Shown: positions 46,250 to 55,185 of the stretch, piece after piece
Layout: each line of letters starts with the position of its first letter
How positions within the stretch are numbered: position 1 is the stretch's first letter
Origin: Ochrobactrum chromiisoli
Lineage (GTDB): Bacteria; Pseudomonadota; Alphaproteobacteria; Rhizobiales; Rhizobiaceae
NCBI RefSeq assembly: GCF_026241335.1
Contig: NZ_JAPHAV010000001.1
Span: 682,001-746,000, forward strand
Reading direction: 5' to 3'
Length of the DNA: 64,000 bases
Program-made: the position numbers and the translations under genes
Notes under the pieces: model-generated
Database searches by the model: none
Told to the model about the DNA's origin: nothing
What the model saw: the letters and a program-made list of their open reading frames with translations, nothing else

Positions 46250-47404
46250 TCAAAAAAGAGAAAGCTGTTTGCCGCCTTTTTCGACAGGCTCGAACAGATC
46301 TGTCCGCAGCGCAACGCGCTTTGAATTGTAGCCGAGCTTGCGCGCAGCAATTTCAAAACGGCGCCCAATCTGCCAGGCATAGGGGCCTGTGCCGCGCATC
46401 CGCTTGCCCCATTCCGCGTCATAGTCCTTGCCGTCACGCATCGAGCGTACCAGTGACATCACATGCCGATAGCGGTCAGGATAATTGCGCAGCAGCCAGT
46501 CCTTGAACAAAGGTGCCACTTCAAGCGGCAGACGCAGCAACACATAACCTGCTTCGCGCGCCCCTTGTGCGAAAGCAGCATCCAGAATGCGCTCGATCTC
46601 ATGATCATTGATGCCGGGAATGACCGGCCCCATCATGACATTGGTTGGAATGCCGGCTTCGTTGAGCTTTCGAATGGCTTGAAGCCGCAAAGTTGGTGTT
46701 GATGCGCGCGGTTCCATCGTGCGCGCAAGGTTGGCATCCAGCGTGGTGACTGAAAGCGCGACTTTGGCCAGACCCTTTTCAGCCATACGGCTTAAAATAT
46801 CGATGTCACGCACCACGAGCGCTGATTTGGTGACAATGCCGACGGGATGATTGGCAGCCTCCAGCACCTCGAGAATTTCGCGCATGATACGCCATTTCTT
46901 TTCGATGGGCTGATAAGGATCGGTGTTGGTGCCAATGGCGATTGTCTTGGGCTGGTAGCCGGGCTTCGCAAGTTCGCGTTCCAGAAGGCGGGGCGCATCC
47001 GGCTTGGCGAACAGGCGCGCCTCGAAATCAAGCCCGGCAGAAAGCCCCATATAGCTGTGCGTTGGACGGGCAAAGCAATAGATGCAGCCATGTTCGCAAC
47101 CGCGATAGGGGTTGATAGAGCGGTCAAAATTGATATCGGGTGAATCATTGCGCGTGATGATGGTGCGGGGCTTTTCAATCTGCACGTCAGTCTTGAAAGC
47201 GGGCAGGTCTTCGAGCGTCTCCCATCCATCGTCAAATTCATGTCGTGTGGTCGGCTCAAAACGCCCTGTCGGATTGATGCCAGCGCCGCGTCCACGGCGC
47301 CGTGCGTGGTCAATACGTAAGCCTGCTTCGCTCACAAGCGCATTGGCGTGTTCCGCGCCTCCTGCTGCGAATGCTGCTTTGTCTGCCTGCTGGATAATTT
47401 CCAT
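46250..47404 (-). CDS. PA0069-family radical SAM protein
   Basis: A 384-residue radical SAM protein with the 4Fe-4S motif in YRGCEHGCIYCFARPTHSYM (CxxxCxxC), preceded by ITRNDSPDINFDRSINP. The C-terminal half has the usual TIM-barrel features (IVTKSALVVRDIDIL, VIPGINDHEIERIL). This family is related to SplB-like proteins and has no firmly known substrate. ATG 47404 with GAGAGAG upstream is preferred over GTG 47428. Confidence 0.9.
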   Translation of the reverse strand: MEIIQQADKAAFAAGGAEHANALVSEAGLRIDHARRRGRGAGINPTGRFEPTTRHEFDDGWETLEDLPAFKTDVQIEKPRTIITRNDSPDINFDRSINPYRGCEHGCIYCFARPTHSYMGLSAGLDFEARLFAKPDAPRLLERELAKPGYQPKTIAIGTNTDPYQPIEKKWRIMREILEVLEAANHPVGIVTKSALVVRDIDILSRMAEKGLAKVALSVTTLDANLARTMEPRASTPTLRLQAIRKLNEAGIPTNVMMGPVIPGINDHEIERILDAAFAQGAREAGYVLLRLPLEVAPLFKDWLLRNYPDRYRHVMSLVRSMRDGKDYDAEWGKRMRGTGPYAWQIGRRFEIAARKLGYNSKRVALRTDLFEPVEKGGKQLSLF

Positions 47405-47512
47405 AACCGACTCTCTCGTTTCAGGCACTATTCGTAATCCAATAGTCGGAACAAATCAAGAACATTATGTCAGGCAGCTTTTCGATCACGCAGCCTTGAT
47501 ATAAAAGGGCGC

Positions 47513-48025
47513 ATGTTATCCGTTTTGATTATGGCGCGAAATTCTGAGAAGCCTCTGGCTCAAACGTTGTCAGCATTGGTATCCGCCGTTGTTGAAGGGC
47601 TTTTGCGACGTGTTGTTGTTGCGGATAGCGGTTCCAGCGATGCGACACGATTGGTTGCCGAAGGGGCGGGATGTTCGCTTTACGATGCTAAGGATTTACC
47701 GAAGGCATTTGATGATCTGCGAACGCAGTGGCTTCTCGTCTTAAAGCCCGGTGCAATTCTTCAGGATGGCTGGGAAGATGCCGTGCGGCGGCATATGGAA
47801 TCGGGAAAAGCGCCGGCACGCTTTTCAACACCACATGATTCGGGTTTGGTGGGCAGGTTTTTGGGTGCAAAGCCGTCGCTCGATGCAGGACTTCTGGCGC
47901 CTGTCTTGGTTATCAGGCCATTGATCCGGGATGGGGGCATCCCACCGGTTGTCATAAAACAACTCAAGCCTGTGCGGCTGTCCCACCCGATTTTGCCACC
48001 AGAAACAACAAAAGGCGGAGCCTGA
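47513..48025 (+). CDS. Small glycosyltransferase-like protein
   Basis: A 170-residue protein with the start of a GT-A family 2 fold (MLSVLIMARNSEKPLAQTLS, then VVADSGSSDATRLVAEG with the nucleotide-binding Asp). The rest is short and lacks a clear acceptor domain, so it may be a reduced member. It is divergent from the radical SAM gene, 108 bases apart. The stop codon lies within a terminator hairpin. Confidence 0.75.
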   Translation: MLSVLIMARNSEKPLAQTLSALVSAVVEGLLRRVVVADSGSSDATRLVAEGAGCSLYDAKDLPKAFDDLRTQWLLVLKPGAILQDGWEDAVRRHMESGKAPARFSTPHDSGLVGRFLGAKPSLDAGLLAPVLVIRPLIRDGGIPPVVIKQLKPVRLSHPILPPETTKGGA

Positions 48026-48039
48026 AGCTTCGCCTTTTT
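48011..48039 (+). terminator. Terminator overlapping the glycosyltransferase stop
   Basis: AAAGGCGGAGC-CTGA-AGCTTCGCCTTT followed by T residues. The hairpin includes the TGA stop codon of the gene at 48023-48025. It also faces the end of the minus-strand secreted peptide gene. Confidence 0.8.
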
Positions 48040-48063
48040 GAATGATATCAGAGCAAGCTGATA

Positions 48064-48291
48064 TTATTTCTGGTAGCTCGAAGGCGATGCATCGCCAAAA
48101 CGATGGGCTGAGCCGTCCTGATGGGTGTTCTGACCAATCGAAGCGGTTGCCGTGCGATCAACCTGCTGTGTTGCAACGGGTGTGCGGTCATTGGCATAAA
48201 GATCGGCAGGGGTGCCAACATTTGGGTTTTCAGCGAAAGCAGCACCGGCGCTCAGAACGACGGCAACAGCAGCAAGAGCAAACTTTTTCAT
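48064..48291 (-). CDS. Small secreted protein, tandem copy A
   Basis: A 75-residue protein with a clear signal peptide (MKKFALAAVAVVLSAGAAFA, cleaved before ENPN). The mature part of about 55 residues has VGTPADLYANDRTPVA, VDRTATASIGQ and DGSAHRFGDASPSS. It differs from its neighbour 48433-48660 at 8 of 75 positions (89% identical), so the two arose by recent tandem duplication. No catalytic motif or Cys is seen. Function unknown. Confidence 0.82.
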   Translation of the reverse strand: MKKFALAAVAVVLSAGAAFAENPNVGTPADLYANDRTPVATQQVDRTATASIGQNTHQDGSAHRFGDASPSSYQK

Positions 48292-48432
48292 TTTTCTATT
48301 CCTTCTATATCGCCCTTTGGATGGCATCAGTGCTTCCGGGGGCACCGGGGTGGCGCTAACGCCATCCACCGGGGAGATAACTGGGGTGCTGTTCGGATCA
48401 TTCCGCCCAGCGGGATTGTTTACAAACTGAGC

Positions 48433-48660
48433 TTAGTTCTGAAAGCTCGAAGGCGATGCGTCACCGAAGCGATGAGCTGAGCCGTCCTGAACGGAGACCT
48501 GACCGATGGAAGCGGTTGCCGTACGATCAACCTGCTGGGCTGCAACGGGCGTGCGGTCATTGGCATAAAGATCGGCAGGGGTGCCAACATTTGGGTTTTC
48601 AGCGAAAGCAGCACCGGCGCTCAGAACAACGGCAACAGTAGCAAGAACAAATTTTTTCAT
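48433..48660 (-). CDS. Small secreted protein, tandem copy B
   Basis: A 75-residue paralogue of 48064-48291 with the same signal peptide and mature region. Differences are residues 5, 8 and 41, a three-residue patch at 55-57 (VSV instead of NTH) and the last Tyr/Phe and Lys/Asn changes. AAGGAGATAGAAA precedes ATG 48660. It is upstream of copy A by 141 bases on the same strand, and the two may be co-transcribed. Several TGAACAA half-sites lie upstream. Confidence 0.82.
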   Translation of the reverse strand: MKKFVLATVAVVLSAGAAFAENPNVGTPADLYANDRTPVAAQQVDRTATASIGQVSVQDGSAHRFGDASPSSFQN

Positions 48661-48956
48661 TTTCTATCTCCTTGGTTTTTGTGAAGCGACGCTGTGTTCG
48701 TCGTTTCGATGAGCAAGAGATAGGCCTTTCGATTGGCTGCGCCTAGCCACCGTTTGGTTCACAGATTGTATTCGTAAAGGTGAACAATAAGGCGGATTTT
48801 AGCGGCATGCCTTCTCTGCGGTGAATTTTGTTCAAGTATATGTGAACAATAAAAGGCGAAGACCGGGCCTTACCAAGGCGTCTACCGAGAGCGTTGGATA
48901 ATGCTTGAAAACAAACACAGAGCATTTCCAATGATTCAATCAAAACAGGAAGTGCT
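48661..48956. promoter_or_regulatory. Regulatory gap with TGAACAA half-sites and a repeat fragment
   Basis: This 296-base gap between copy B and ispE has no gene. It holds a dyad TTGTTCA-N8-TGAACAA (48828-48849), a second GTGAACAATAA at 48780-48790 repeated exactly at 48842-48852, and TTGGTTCAC at 48754-48762 facing it. The 18-base repeat core GGATAATGCTTGAAAACA lies at 48896-48913. The dyads fit an operator for the minus-strand secreted gene. Confidence 0.55.
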
Positions 48957-49856
48957 TTAGTCAGCGGAAGCCGTTGTTTTCGTTGAAATAACGAACCAGT
49001 CCGGTTTCTTCGAGCGGATGGCGCTTGCCGCCATATGTGTGCGCGCCATGTCGTTGAATATGGCAAAGCACGTCGCTCCTGAACCTGACATTTGCGCAAA
49101 GAGCGCGCCGTGCTCGCGCAGGCAATCAAGCTTGTCGTTGATTTGTGGCGCAAGCTTGAGGGCGGCTGGCAGCAGGTCGTTGCGTGTTGACCCAAGGTAA
49201 CCACACATCGCTTCAACGCTGCCTTCAGGTGGCGAGGCGAGCGCCGGATGGTCGCGCTTTGTCAGTGCCTGGAATACAGCGGGTGTGGCAACAGCCGTGC
49301 CATCATTGATAAGCAAGAGGGGAAGCGACGGTATGCCTGTTACAGGGGAAAGCCGCTCACCAATGCCACGTGCGATCAACGGCGTACCAAAGGCCGCGCC
49401 ATGCAGACACATAGGAAGGTCTGCGCCAAGCTTTAGGCCAAGCGCTGCAAGCGTGTCAGAATCCAGCTTCAGCTGCCATAGTTCATTGAGCGCAAGAAGT
49501 GTTGCCGCAGCATCGCTTGATCCCCCACCAATACCGGAAGCAACGGGCAGGTTCTTTTCAAGGTGGATGGCAACAGGGGGCAAATCACGCGCAGCATATT
49601 CTCGCAAAGCATCGCGGGCTTTTAAAACGAGATTGCCACCATCAAGCGGAACCCCTTTGGCGAAACGACCACTGATAGTGAACTGATCCTGCGGGGTGGG
49701 CGTCACTTCAATGACATCGCCATAATCGGCAAAAACCACAAGCATATCAAGCAGATGATAACCATCATCCCTGCGCCCGGTTACATGGAGCGCGAGATTG
49801 GTCTTGGCCGGAGCAGTGTGTCGAACCGTTTGTGCGGCCTGTGCTGTATTGTGCAT
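48957..49856 (-). CDS. ispE: 4-diphosphocytidyl-2-C-methyl-D-erythritol kinase
   Basis: A 299-residue GHMP kinase of the MEP isoprenoid pathway. It has [20 protein letters not shown] at the start (catalytic Lys/Asp region), the ATP loop [19 protein letters not shown], and the C-terminal [12 protein letters not shown]. It follows a small membrane-protein gene by 18 bases on the same strand. A prenyl diphosphate synthase is encoded elsewhere in the window but is not linked. Confidence 0.95.
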   Translation of the reverse strand: MHNTAQAAQTVRHTAPAKTNLALHVTGRRDDGYHLLDMLVVFADYGDVIEVTPTPQDQFTISGRFAKGVPLDGGNLVLKARDALREYAARDLPPVAIHLEKNLPVASGIGGGSSDAAATLLALNELWQLKLDSDTLAALGLKLGADLPMCLHGAAFGTPLIARGIGERLSPVTGIPSLPLLLINDGTAVATPAVFQALTKRDHPALASPPEGSVEAMCGYLGSTRNDLLPAALKLAPQINDKLDCLREHGALFAQMSGSGATCFAIFNDMARTHMAASAIRSKKPDWFVISTKTTASAD

Positions 49857-49874
49857 TTTCTAGGTAAATCAGGA

Positions 49875-50060
49875 TCAGTCTTTTTTGACGTAATATTCGC
49901 CGGTCTTGGGATCCTGAACCAAAGTGCCATTGGCACGGTTCTGGGCTTCCTTCTCTGCCCGACGCACACGCTGGGTCACGCGAACCGCTTCGCGCTTGAA
50001 CGACCGGTAACCGTACCAGGCGGCGGCGAGGATCAGCAGCAGAAAAATAAGCTGGGGCAT
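49875..50060 (-). CDS. Small membrane-anchored hypothetical protein
   Basis: A 61-residue protein: one membrane helix at the N-terminus (MPQLIFLLLILAAAWYGY), a basic and charged middle (FKREAVRVTQRVRRAEKEAQ), and a conserved-looking end LVQDPKTGEYYVKKD. ATG 50060 follows AGAGG; an in-frame ATG at 50081 is possible. It is 18 bases upstream of ispE and probably co-transcribed. I do not recognise a function. Confidence 0.72.
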   Translation of the reverse strand: MPQLIFLLLILAAAWYGYRSFKREAVRVTQRVRRAEKEAQNRANGTLVQDPKTGEYYVKKD

Positions 50061-50251
50061 GGCCTCTAGTCCTTTTAGCATCGTGCCTTCACAGAATGAG
50101 AGCGCCCTTTGTGCGTCCAAAAGGACGCTTGACGCTCTAGGCTTACACATGTCCTGCAATTGCCATTTCAGGACATGTGTGGATAAATCTTAGCAGCAGT
50201 GTAACACTGATCTTGGTCTTTATGCACCATAACATGGTAAAACCATGGAAT

Positions 50252-51127
50252 TCAAAGCCCGTATCGCGCCCAGAGTGCTTTTTCTTCTGCAACCGATAGC
50301 ATACCATCGCCAAGATGGGCTGCGATAGCGGAGGGGTCGATACCAAGGCCGAGGCCCATTTCGACACCCGGCACCTTTCGGCCCAGAAATCCGCGCTTGG
50401 GTTCGATCAGCTTGAGTTTCACCTTATTGCCATAGGTTTTGCGCAAAAAGCTGCGCATATCTCCAAGACCGTCGATCAGGCCAATTTCTTTGCCCTTGAT
50501 GCCAGTCCAGAACATGCCGGTGAAAAGGTCGGGATCGTTTGCAAGCTTGCTGCCACGACGCTCTTTCACCATGTCGATAAAGGTTTCATGAATTTCAAGC
50601 TGAAGCTTTTTCAGCCGGTCAATATCGGCCTTTTTCTCTGGCTGGAATGGGTCGAGTACGGCCTTGTTTTGTCCGGCTGTATAAACGCGACGTTCGACGC
50701 CGATCTTTTTAAGCAGTTCCGGAAAACCAAACGATGCCGATACGACACCAATCGAGCCGACGATGGAAGAGGGGTCAGCAATGATCTCATCGCCCGCCAG
50801 TGCAATCATGTAACCACCGGACGCAGCGGCGTCTTCCACGAAGACGAAAACACGCTTTTGATGTTCGTCCGCCAGATCGCGGATACGGCGATAAATCAGG
50901 CGCGATTGAACCGGTGAGCCGCCGGGCGAGTTGATCGAAATTGCAACGGCTGGCGCTTCCTTTTCGCCAAAGGCTTTTTCAAGCACGCCTGCTGCCGTTT
51001 CCAGCGAAAGCGAAGGACGCAACGGTGAGCCGCCGCTCATGATCGCACCGTGAAGGCGTACAACCGGGATTTCAATTTCTTTTTTGCGAAAACGACGCGG
51101 AATGAAGCGGGACAAGAGGCCGGACAA
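50252..51127 (-). CDS. sppA: S49-family signal peptide peptidase-like protease
   Basis: A 291-residue single-domain SppA/SohB-type serine protease. It has VRLHGAIMSGG, SINSPGGSPVQSRLIYR, the catalytic Ser in DAAASGGYMIALAGDEI, and the candidate catalytic Lys further on in the YTAGQNKAVLDPF region. It lacks an obvious N-terminal membrane helix. The start is TTG 51127 with GGAG six bases upstream; the first ATG is 28 codons later and would cut the fold. Confidence 0.86.
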   Translation of the reverse strand: MSGLLSRFIPRRFRKKEIEIPVVRLHGAIMSGGSPLRPSLSLETAAGVLEKAFGEKEAPAVAISINSPGGSPVQSRLIYRRIRDLADEHQKRVFVFVEDAAASGGYMIALAGDEIIADPSSIVGSIGVVSASFGFPELLKKIGVERRVYTAGQNKAVLDPFQPEKKADIDRLKKLQLEIHETFIDMVKERRGSKLANDPDLFTGMFWTGIKGKEIGLIDGLGDMRSFLRKTYGNKVKLKLIEPKRGFLGRKVPGVEMGLGLGIDPSAIAAHLGDGMLSVAEEKALWARYGL

Positions 51128-51192
51128 ATCAAACTCCAGTTGAAAAAATTGTTACCCCAGATGTAGAAATCATTCCTGAAAATACAAAGAAA

Positions 51193-51223
51193 AATGCCCG
51201 GAATTTTGTTCCGGGCATTAAAA
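51193..51223 (-). terminator. Terminator after nhaA
   Basis: AATGCCCGGAA-TTTTG-TTCCGGGCATT, an 11-bp perfect stem flanked by A and T runs on both sides. It ends nhaA on the minus strand, where the stem is followed by TTTTTC. Confidence 0.88.
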
Positions 51224-51228
51224 AATCG

Positions 51229-52407
51229 TCAGTTTTGTGGTTTTGCCAGCATTCTGAGTAGGAAGTAACCACAGATTGCAGAGAGCGCAGAGCCTGTAAG
51301 GACGCCGATTTTCGTCTCTGCCTGCAAGAATTCCGACGGGAAGGACAGCAGACCGATGAAGATGCTCATGGTAAAGCCGATACCGCACAGAATGGCAACG
51401 CCGTAAAGCTGGCCCCAGCTCGCGCCCATGGGCTTCTGCGCAAGCCCGGTTTTTATCGCAAGCCATGCTGCACCAAAAACACCAATCTGCTTGCCGACAA
51501 ACAGCCCCAGCATGATGCCAAGTGGCAATGTGTCGAAGATGATTGAGGGTGTCATTCCGGTAAATGAGATGCCGGCATTTGCAAAGCCGAAAATGGGAAC
51601 AATGATAAAGGCAACTGGTTTGGCCAGTGCGTGTTCGAGCTGGTGAAGAGGCGAACTCATATCATCCGGCTTTGCCTTGCCCGGCTTAAGCGGAATCATG
51701 AGCGCAGCGACAACACCTGCAACCGTGGCGTGAACGCCGGAATTGAGCACAAAGAACCACAGCACTGCGGCACCGATGAGGTAGGGCAGCAATTTGGCTA
51801 CGCCAAAACGGTTCATGGCAAACATCACCGCCGCAGTTGCAAAGGCTGCGCCGAGATAAGGCATTGAAATTTCCGCTGTATAAAAGACCGCGATGATGAT
51901 GACAGCTGCAAGATCGTCGAGGATTGCAAGCGTTGCAAGAAAAACCTTGAGACTTGTTGGTACCCGTGGTCCAAGCAGTGATAATACGCCAAGAGCAAAA
52001 GCAATGTCAGTGGCGGAAGGCACAGCCCAGCCGTGTACTTTTTCTGCATCGCCATAGTTAAAGGCAACAAAGATCAGCGCTGGTACGATAACGCCGCCTG
52101 CGGCTGCGATCCCGGGAAGGATGCGATTGGGCCAACTTGCAAGCTGACCATCAAGGAACTCGCGCTTGATCTCAAGGCCGACCAGCAAAAAGAAGATCGC
52201 CATCAATGCGTCATTGATCCAATGTGCAAGGCTGAGCGGCCCGATATAGAAATGCAGCGCATCAAAATAAGCGCTTGAAAAGGGTGTGTTGGCGACGATC
52301 AGCGCAAGCGCTGCGGCTGCCATAAGCACAATGCCACCGGAAGATTCGCTGTCCAGAAAGCGGCGCATGATGGAGATGGGGCGGACAGGCTTCGGATTTG
52401 ATGTCAT
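51229..52407 (-). CDS. nhaA: Na+/H+ antiporter NhaA
   Basis: A 392-residue antiporter with about 12 membrane helices that exports Na+ in exchange for protons. The ion-site acidic residues are visible in [17 protein letters not shown] and [17 protein letters not shown] (adjacent Asp pair), and the pH-sensor region [13 protein letters not shown] follows the N-terminal helices. It lies 11 bases after the monooxygenase-like gene on the same strand. A terminator closes the unit. Confidence 0.96.
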   Translation of the reverse strand: MTSNPKPVRPISIMRRFLDSESSGGIVLMAAAALALIVANTPFSSAYFDALHFYIGPLSLAHWINDALMAIFFLLVGLEIKREFLDGQLASWPNRILPGIAAAGGVIVPALIFVAFNYGDAEKVHGWAVPSATDIAFALGVLSLLGPRVPTSLKVFLATLAILDDLAAVIIIAVFYTAEISMPYLGAAFATAAVMFAMNRFGVAKLLPYLIGAAVLWFFVLNSGVHATVAGVVAALMIPLKPGKAKPDDMSSPLHQLEHALAKPVAFIIVPIFGFANAGISFTGMTPSIIFDTLPLGIMLGLFVGKQIGVFGAAWLAIKTGLAQKPMGASWGQLYGVAILCGIGFTMSIFIGLLSFPSEFLQAETKIGVLTGSALSAICGYFLLRMLAKPQN

Positions 52408-52418
52408 TCTTCTTCTTT

Positions 52419-52718
52419 TCAGGTTGCTTCCGGAGTGTTGACTTCATACAGAACGAGATTGCGGTCCGTTATTTCCAGTTCGGGCCAATAGGAACGCCAC
52501 TGATTTATATGGTCTGATGCGAAGTGTTTTTCCAGTGAATTGCGATCCTGCCATAGCTCTTTTACATGGATAATTCCCGGCTTGAGTACATCTTGAGAAT
52601 AACAATAATCAATGCAGCCAGTCTCAGCGCGGCTTGCTTCAATCATTCGTTTCATGATGGGGCGAGCATCGTCTAATTTTTCCGCAGGCAGTCTTACAGT
52701 TCCCACGACCAGAATCAT
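52419..52718 (-). CDS. Antibiotic-biosynthesis-monooxygenase (ABM) domain protein
   Basis: A 99-residue ferredoxin-like fold protein. It has the ABM pattern [36 protein letters not shown] and [18 protein letters not shown] with the conserved His. The family includes small quinol oxidases such as YgiN, but the substrate is unknown here. It is 11 bases upstream of nhaA, so co-transcription is likely. Confidence 0.87.
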   Translation of the reverse strand: MILVVGTVRLPAEKLDDARPIMKRMIEASRAETGCIDYCYSQDVLKPGIIHVKELWQDRNSLEKHFASDHINQWRSYWPELEITDRNLVLYEVNTPEAT

Positions 52719-52778
52719 GACTTCATTTTCCCAGAATATAGTGTTTGCAGATTCGACCGTGTGATGTGCAGCCTTTTC

Positions 52779-53573
52779 TCAAAGCAGTGAAGTCTGGCCA
52801 TTATTAATGGCTGTGGCACGTGGCGTGAAATCATTGCCTGCATCGCCATGCAAAACAAGGGCAGGCATGAGCGACAATCCTGCGCGGCTTCCACGAATGC
52901 CCGTAATGATGATGCGAATAGCTGAGTTTTGCGGTCGAGGCTGTATCGGAATGATTTTCAACCCGCCAAAACGGCCTTCGAGTGCTTCGAGTATCGGCGC
53001 AATCGAGCCGGGGCGCGCAATGACGGAAACGCCACCGCCTGGCTTGACGATGCCGGAGGCCGTGCGCATCCATTGGTCAAACATGCCTTCCGGCATGACA
53101 TGCGCTTCTGCTTTCACCGGGTCAGGTGTTGAGCGATCACGTGCCTCGTTGAATGGGGGATTCATGATCGCAAAATCGAAGCTGTCGTTGGATAGCCCCG
53201 CGGCGGCACGCGCCTTACCAGCCAGCGAGACATCGGCTTCAAGGATATCGACGCGATCAGTCAGGGCTGCATTGAGTGGGTGGGCAAGTGTCTTGCGTGC
53301 GAAGCCGAGCATGAAGCCGGAGCGCTCAATAAGCGTGACCTGTGCATTTTTGCAGCGGGCCGCAACGGCAAGCCCTGCCGCACCCGCACCGCTTCCAAGG
53401 TCAGCAAGGCGACCGGCAAATCCATCTGGTACGCTGCTTGCCAGTATCATTGCATCGACGCCGGATCGGTGCCCCTTCATTGCAGGCTGCACGAGATGAA
53501 AGGCCCCCCGATGGAATGTGTCGAGTGTCTCTTCCATGCTATCGTGCTGATGCTCGGATATGTTACTTGTCAT
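52779..53573 (-). CDS. tRNA1(Val) (adenine37-N6)-methyltransferase-like protein
   Basis: A 264-residue SAM-dependent methyltransferase. It has the SAM motif ADLGSGAGAAGLAVAAR, the acidic residue after the second strand in TLIERSG, and the amino-methylating catalytic motif IMNPPFNEARD (NPPF). These fit the TrmN6/YfiC group acting on tRNA A37; the N-terminal DTFHRGAFHLVQPAMKGHRS is typical. It overlaps the upstream DUF2007 gene by 11 bases. The exact RNA target is inferred. Confidence 0.88.
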   Translation of the reverse strand: MTSNISEHQHDSMEETLDTFHRGAFHLVQPAMKGHRSGVDAMILASSVPDGFAGRLADLGSGAGAAGLAVAARCKNAQVTLIERSGFMLGFARKTLAHPLNAALTDRVDILEADVSLAGKARAAAGLSNDSFDFAIMNPPFNEARDRSTPDPVKAEAHVMPEGMFDQWMRTASGIVKPGGGVSVIARPGSIAPILEALEGRFGGLKIIPIQPRPQNSAIRIIITGIRGSRAGLSLMPALVLHGDAGNDFTPRATAINNGQTSLL

Positions 53574-53793
53574 GATCTCTTAATTCATGCTCCAGACCGG
53601 CATCGATAAGATAGCGCCGGGCTTCGTCCAATCTGTCTTCCTCGACCAGAAAGCGCCTTGGTATAACGCCAAGAGAGCCTTCAAGGATACTCATATTGGT
53701 ATCGGCGATGAAGTAGATGATGCCTGCTTCTTTCATCAGAGCTTCCGCTACTGACAGCAGAACGGAATCATTTGTGCGCATAAATTCGATCAT
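53563..53793 (-). CDS. DUF2007-family protein
   Basis: A 76-residue protein, MIEFMRTNDSVLLSVAEALM, with the DUF2007 pattern MKEAGIIYFIADTNMSILEG, GVIPRRFLVEEDRLDEAR and IDAGLEHEL. The family resembles signal-transducing PII-like folds, but no function is proven. It is translated just before the methyltransferase gene, and an 11-base overlap points to coupling. Confidence 0.88.
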   Translation of the reverse strand: MIEFMRTNDSVLLSVAEALMKEAGIIYFIADTNMSILEGSLGVIPRRFLVEEDRLDEARRYLIDAGLEHELRDHDK

Positions 53794-53943
53794 TTCGACA
53801 ATGTGTATTCAATAGACCGCATTGACAACAGCTTCCTTCAATGGTGAACAGGCTCTGAGTAAAAAAGCTTAAGCGTTGCTGGGCTGATAGGTGCCTTGAG
53901 CAATCCGGTTCGCTTTCATAATGTGACCGGGCAGCTAGGAGTG

Positions 53944-54966
53944 ATGACATTGGGTGTGGTTTTGAATCTTGACGCGAAGAAAAAACAGGGCGGATCAGTG
54001 CAGCCACTGGTCGATTTGACGAAGGCCGATATGGGCCGGGTCAATGAGCTGATCCTGTCGCGTGCAGGCTCCGATGTTGAAATGATCCCTGAGGTTGCCA
54101 ATCATCTGATCTCATCGGGAGGCAAGCGCCTGCGTCCGATGATGACACTCGCGAGCGCCCGTATGTGCGGCTATGAAGGTGATGGTCATGTGCGCCTCGC
54201 AACGGCTGTTGAGTTCATGCATACAGCAACGCTTTTGCATGATGATGTGGTTGATGAAAGTGATCTGCGTCGCGGCAAAAGCACTGCGCGTATGATCTGG
54301 GGCAATCAGGCAAGCGTTCTGGTTGGCGACTTCCTGCTTGGTCAGGCATTCAAGATGATGGTCGATGTGGGCTCGCTTGATGCGCTTGATGTTCTTGCAA
54401 CCTCTGCATCGGTGATCGCTGAAGGCGAAGTGATGCAGTTGGCTGCCGCCAAGAATATGGAAACCACCGAAGATGAATACTTGGCGGTCATCAAGGCCAA
54501 GACGGCGGCGCTGTTTTCGGCTGCCGCTGAAGTCGGCCCGATTATCGCGGATGCGCCGCGCTCTGAGCGAGTTGCCCTGCGTGATTATGGTCTGAATCTT
54601 GGCCTGGCTTTTCAGCTTGTTGACGATGCGCTTGATTATGGTGGCTCGGCTGCTGATCTTGGCAAGAACACCGGCGATGATTTCCGCGAAGGCAAGATTA
54701 CCCTGCCGGTTATCCTGAGTTATCGTCGCGGTACCGACGAAGAACGTGCTTTCTGGAAGCAGGCGATTGAAGAAGGTGCAAGTGACGATGCTTCACTTGA
54801 AAAGGCGATTGGCATCATGACAAAGCATGGCGCGATTGCCGATACCGTTCAGCGAGCACGTCACTTCGGTGAGATTGCGCGCGATGCTCTGGCACCGTTG
54901 AAAGCCACAGCTGAGAAGGATGCACTGATCGAAGTCATCGATTTTTGCATTAGCCGGGTAAACTGA
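53944..54966 (+). CDS. ispB: Polyprenyl (octaprenyl/decaprenyl) diphosphate synthase
   Basis: A 340-residue trans-prenyltransferase that makes the ubiquinone side chain. It has the first Asp-rich motif in LLHDDVVDESDLRRGKST and the second in QLVDDALDYGG, and GGKRLRPMMTLASARM at the start of the fold. Chain length (C40 or C50) cannot be read with certainty. The start is doubtful: ATG 53944 is used, with AGGAG very close before it; GTG 53941 and a TTG at 53896 are in frame. Confidence 0.92.
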   Translation: MTLGVVLNLDAKKKQGGSVQPLVDLTKADMGRVNELILSRAGSDVEMIPEVANHLISSGGKRLRPMMTLASARMCGYEGDGHVRLATAVEFMHTATLLHDDVVDESDLRRGKSTARMIWGNQASVLVGDFLLGQAFKMMVDVGSLDALDVLATSASVIAEGEVMQLAAAKNMETTEDEYLAVIKAKTAALFSAAAEVGPIIADAPRSERVALRDYGLNLGLAFQLVDDALDYGGSAADLGKNTGDDFREGKITLPVILSYRRGTDEERAFWKQAIEEGASDDASLEKAIGIMTKHGAIADTVQRARHFGEIARDALAPLKATAEKDALIEVIDFCISRVN

Positions 54967-54986
54967 GGCTATTGTTCAATTGAAAG

Positions 54987-55102
54987 AAAGGCATCCATCA
55001 CGGATGCCTTTTGAGCATGTCACCTGAAAGTGGAAGCCGGTTTCAGGGCGATGACATGCTGATAAGAATGAAAGAAAAGCATCCATCACGGATGCTTTTC
55101 TT
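54987..55102 (+). terminator. Twin terminators separated by a REP-like palindrome
   Basis: AAAGGCATCC-ATCAC-GGATGCCTTT (54987-55011) and AAAAGCATCC-ATCAC-GGATGCTTTT (55075-55099) are near-identical hairpins with T-rich ends. Between them lies the palindrome GCATGT...ACATGC (55015-55059), of the same kind as 43089-43134. Together they form the 3' end of ispB transcription. Confidence 0.85.
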
Positions 55103-55185
55103 GCCCTGACATCCCAAAAAGGCCATGCTTGGGGTGCCTCTGAATAGGGGGAACTGATACGGATTTGAAAAGAGGACTGGGCTTT

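Noticed and set aside
48064..48660. The tandem small genes as a toxin-antitoxin or CRISPR-like array.
   Set aside because: Both carry the same signal peptide and are homologous to each other, so they are duplicated secreted proteins and not a two-component toxin system; there are only two repeats and no spacers.
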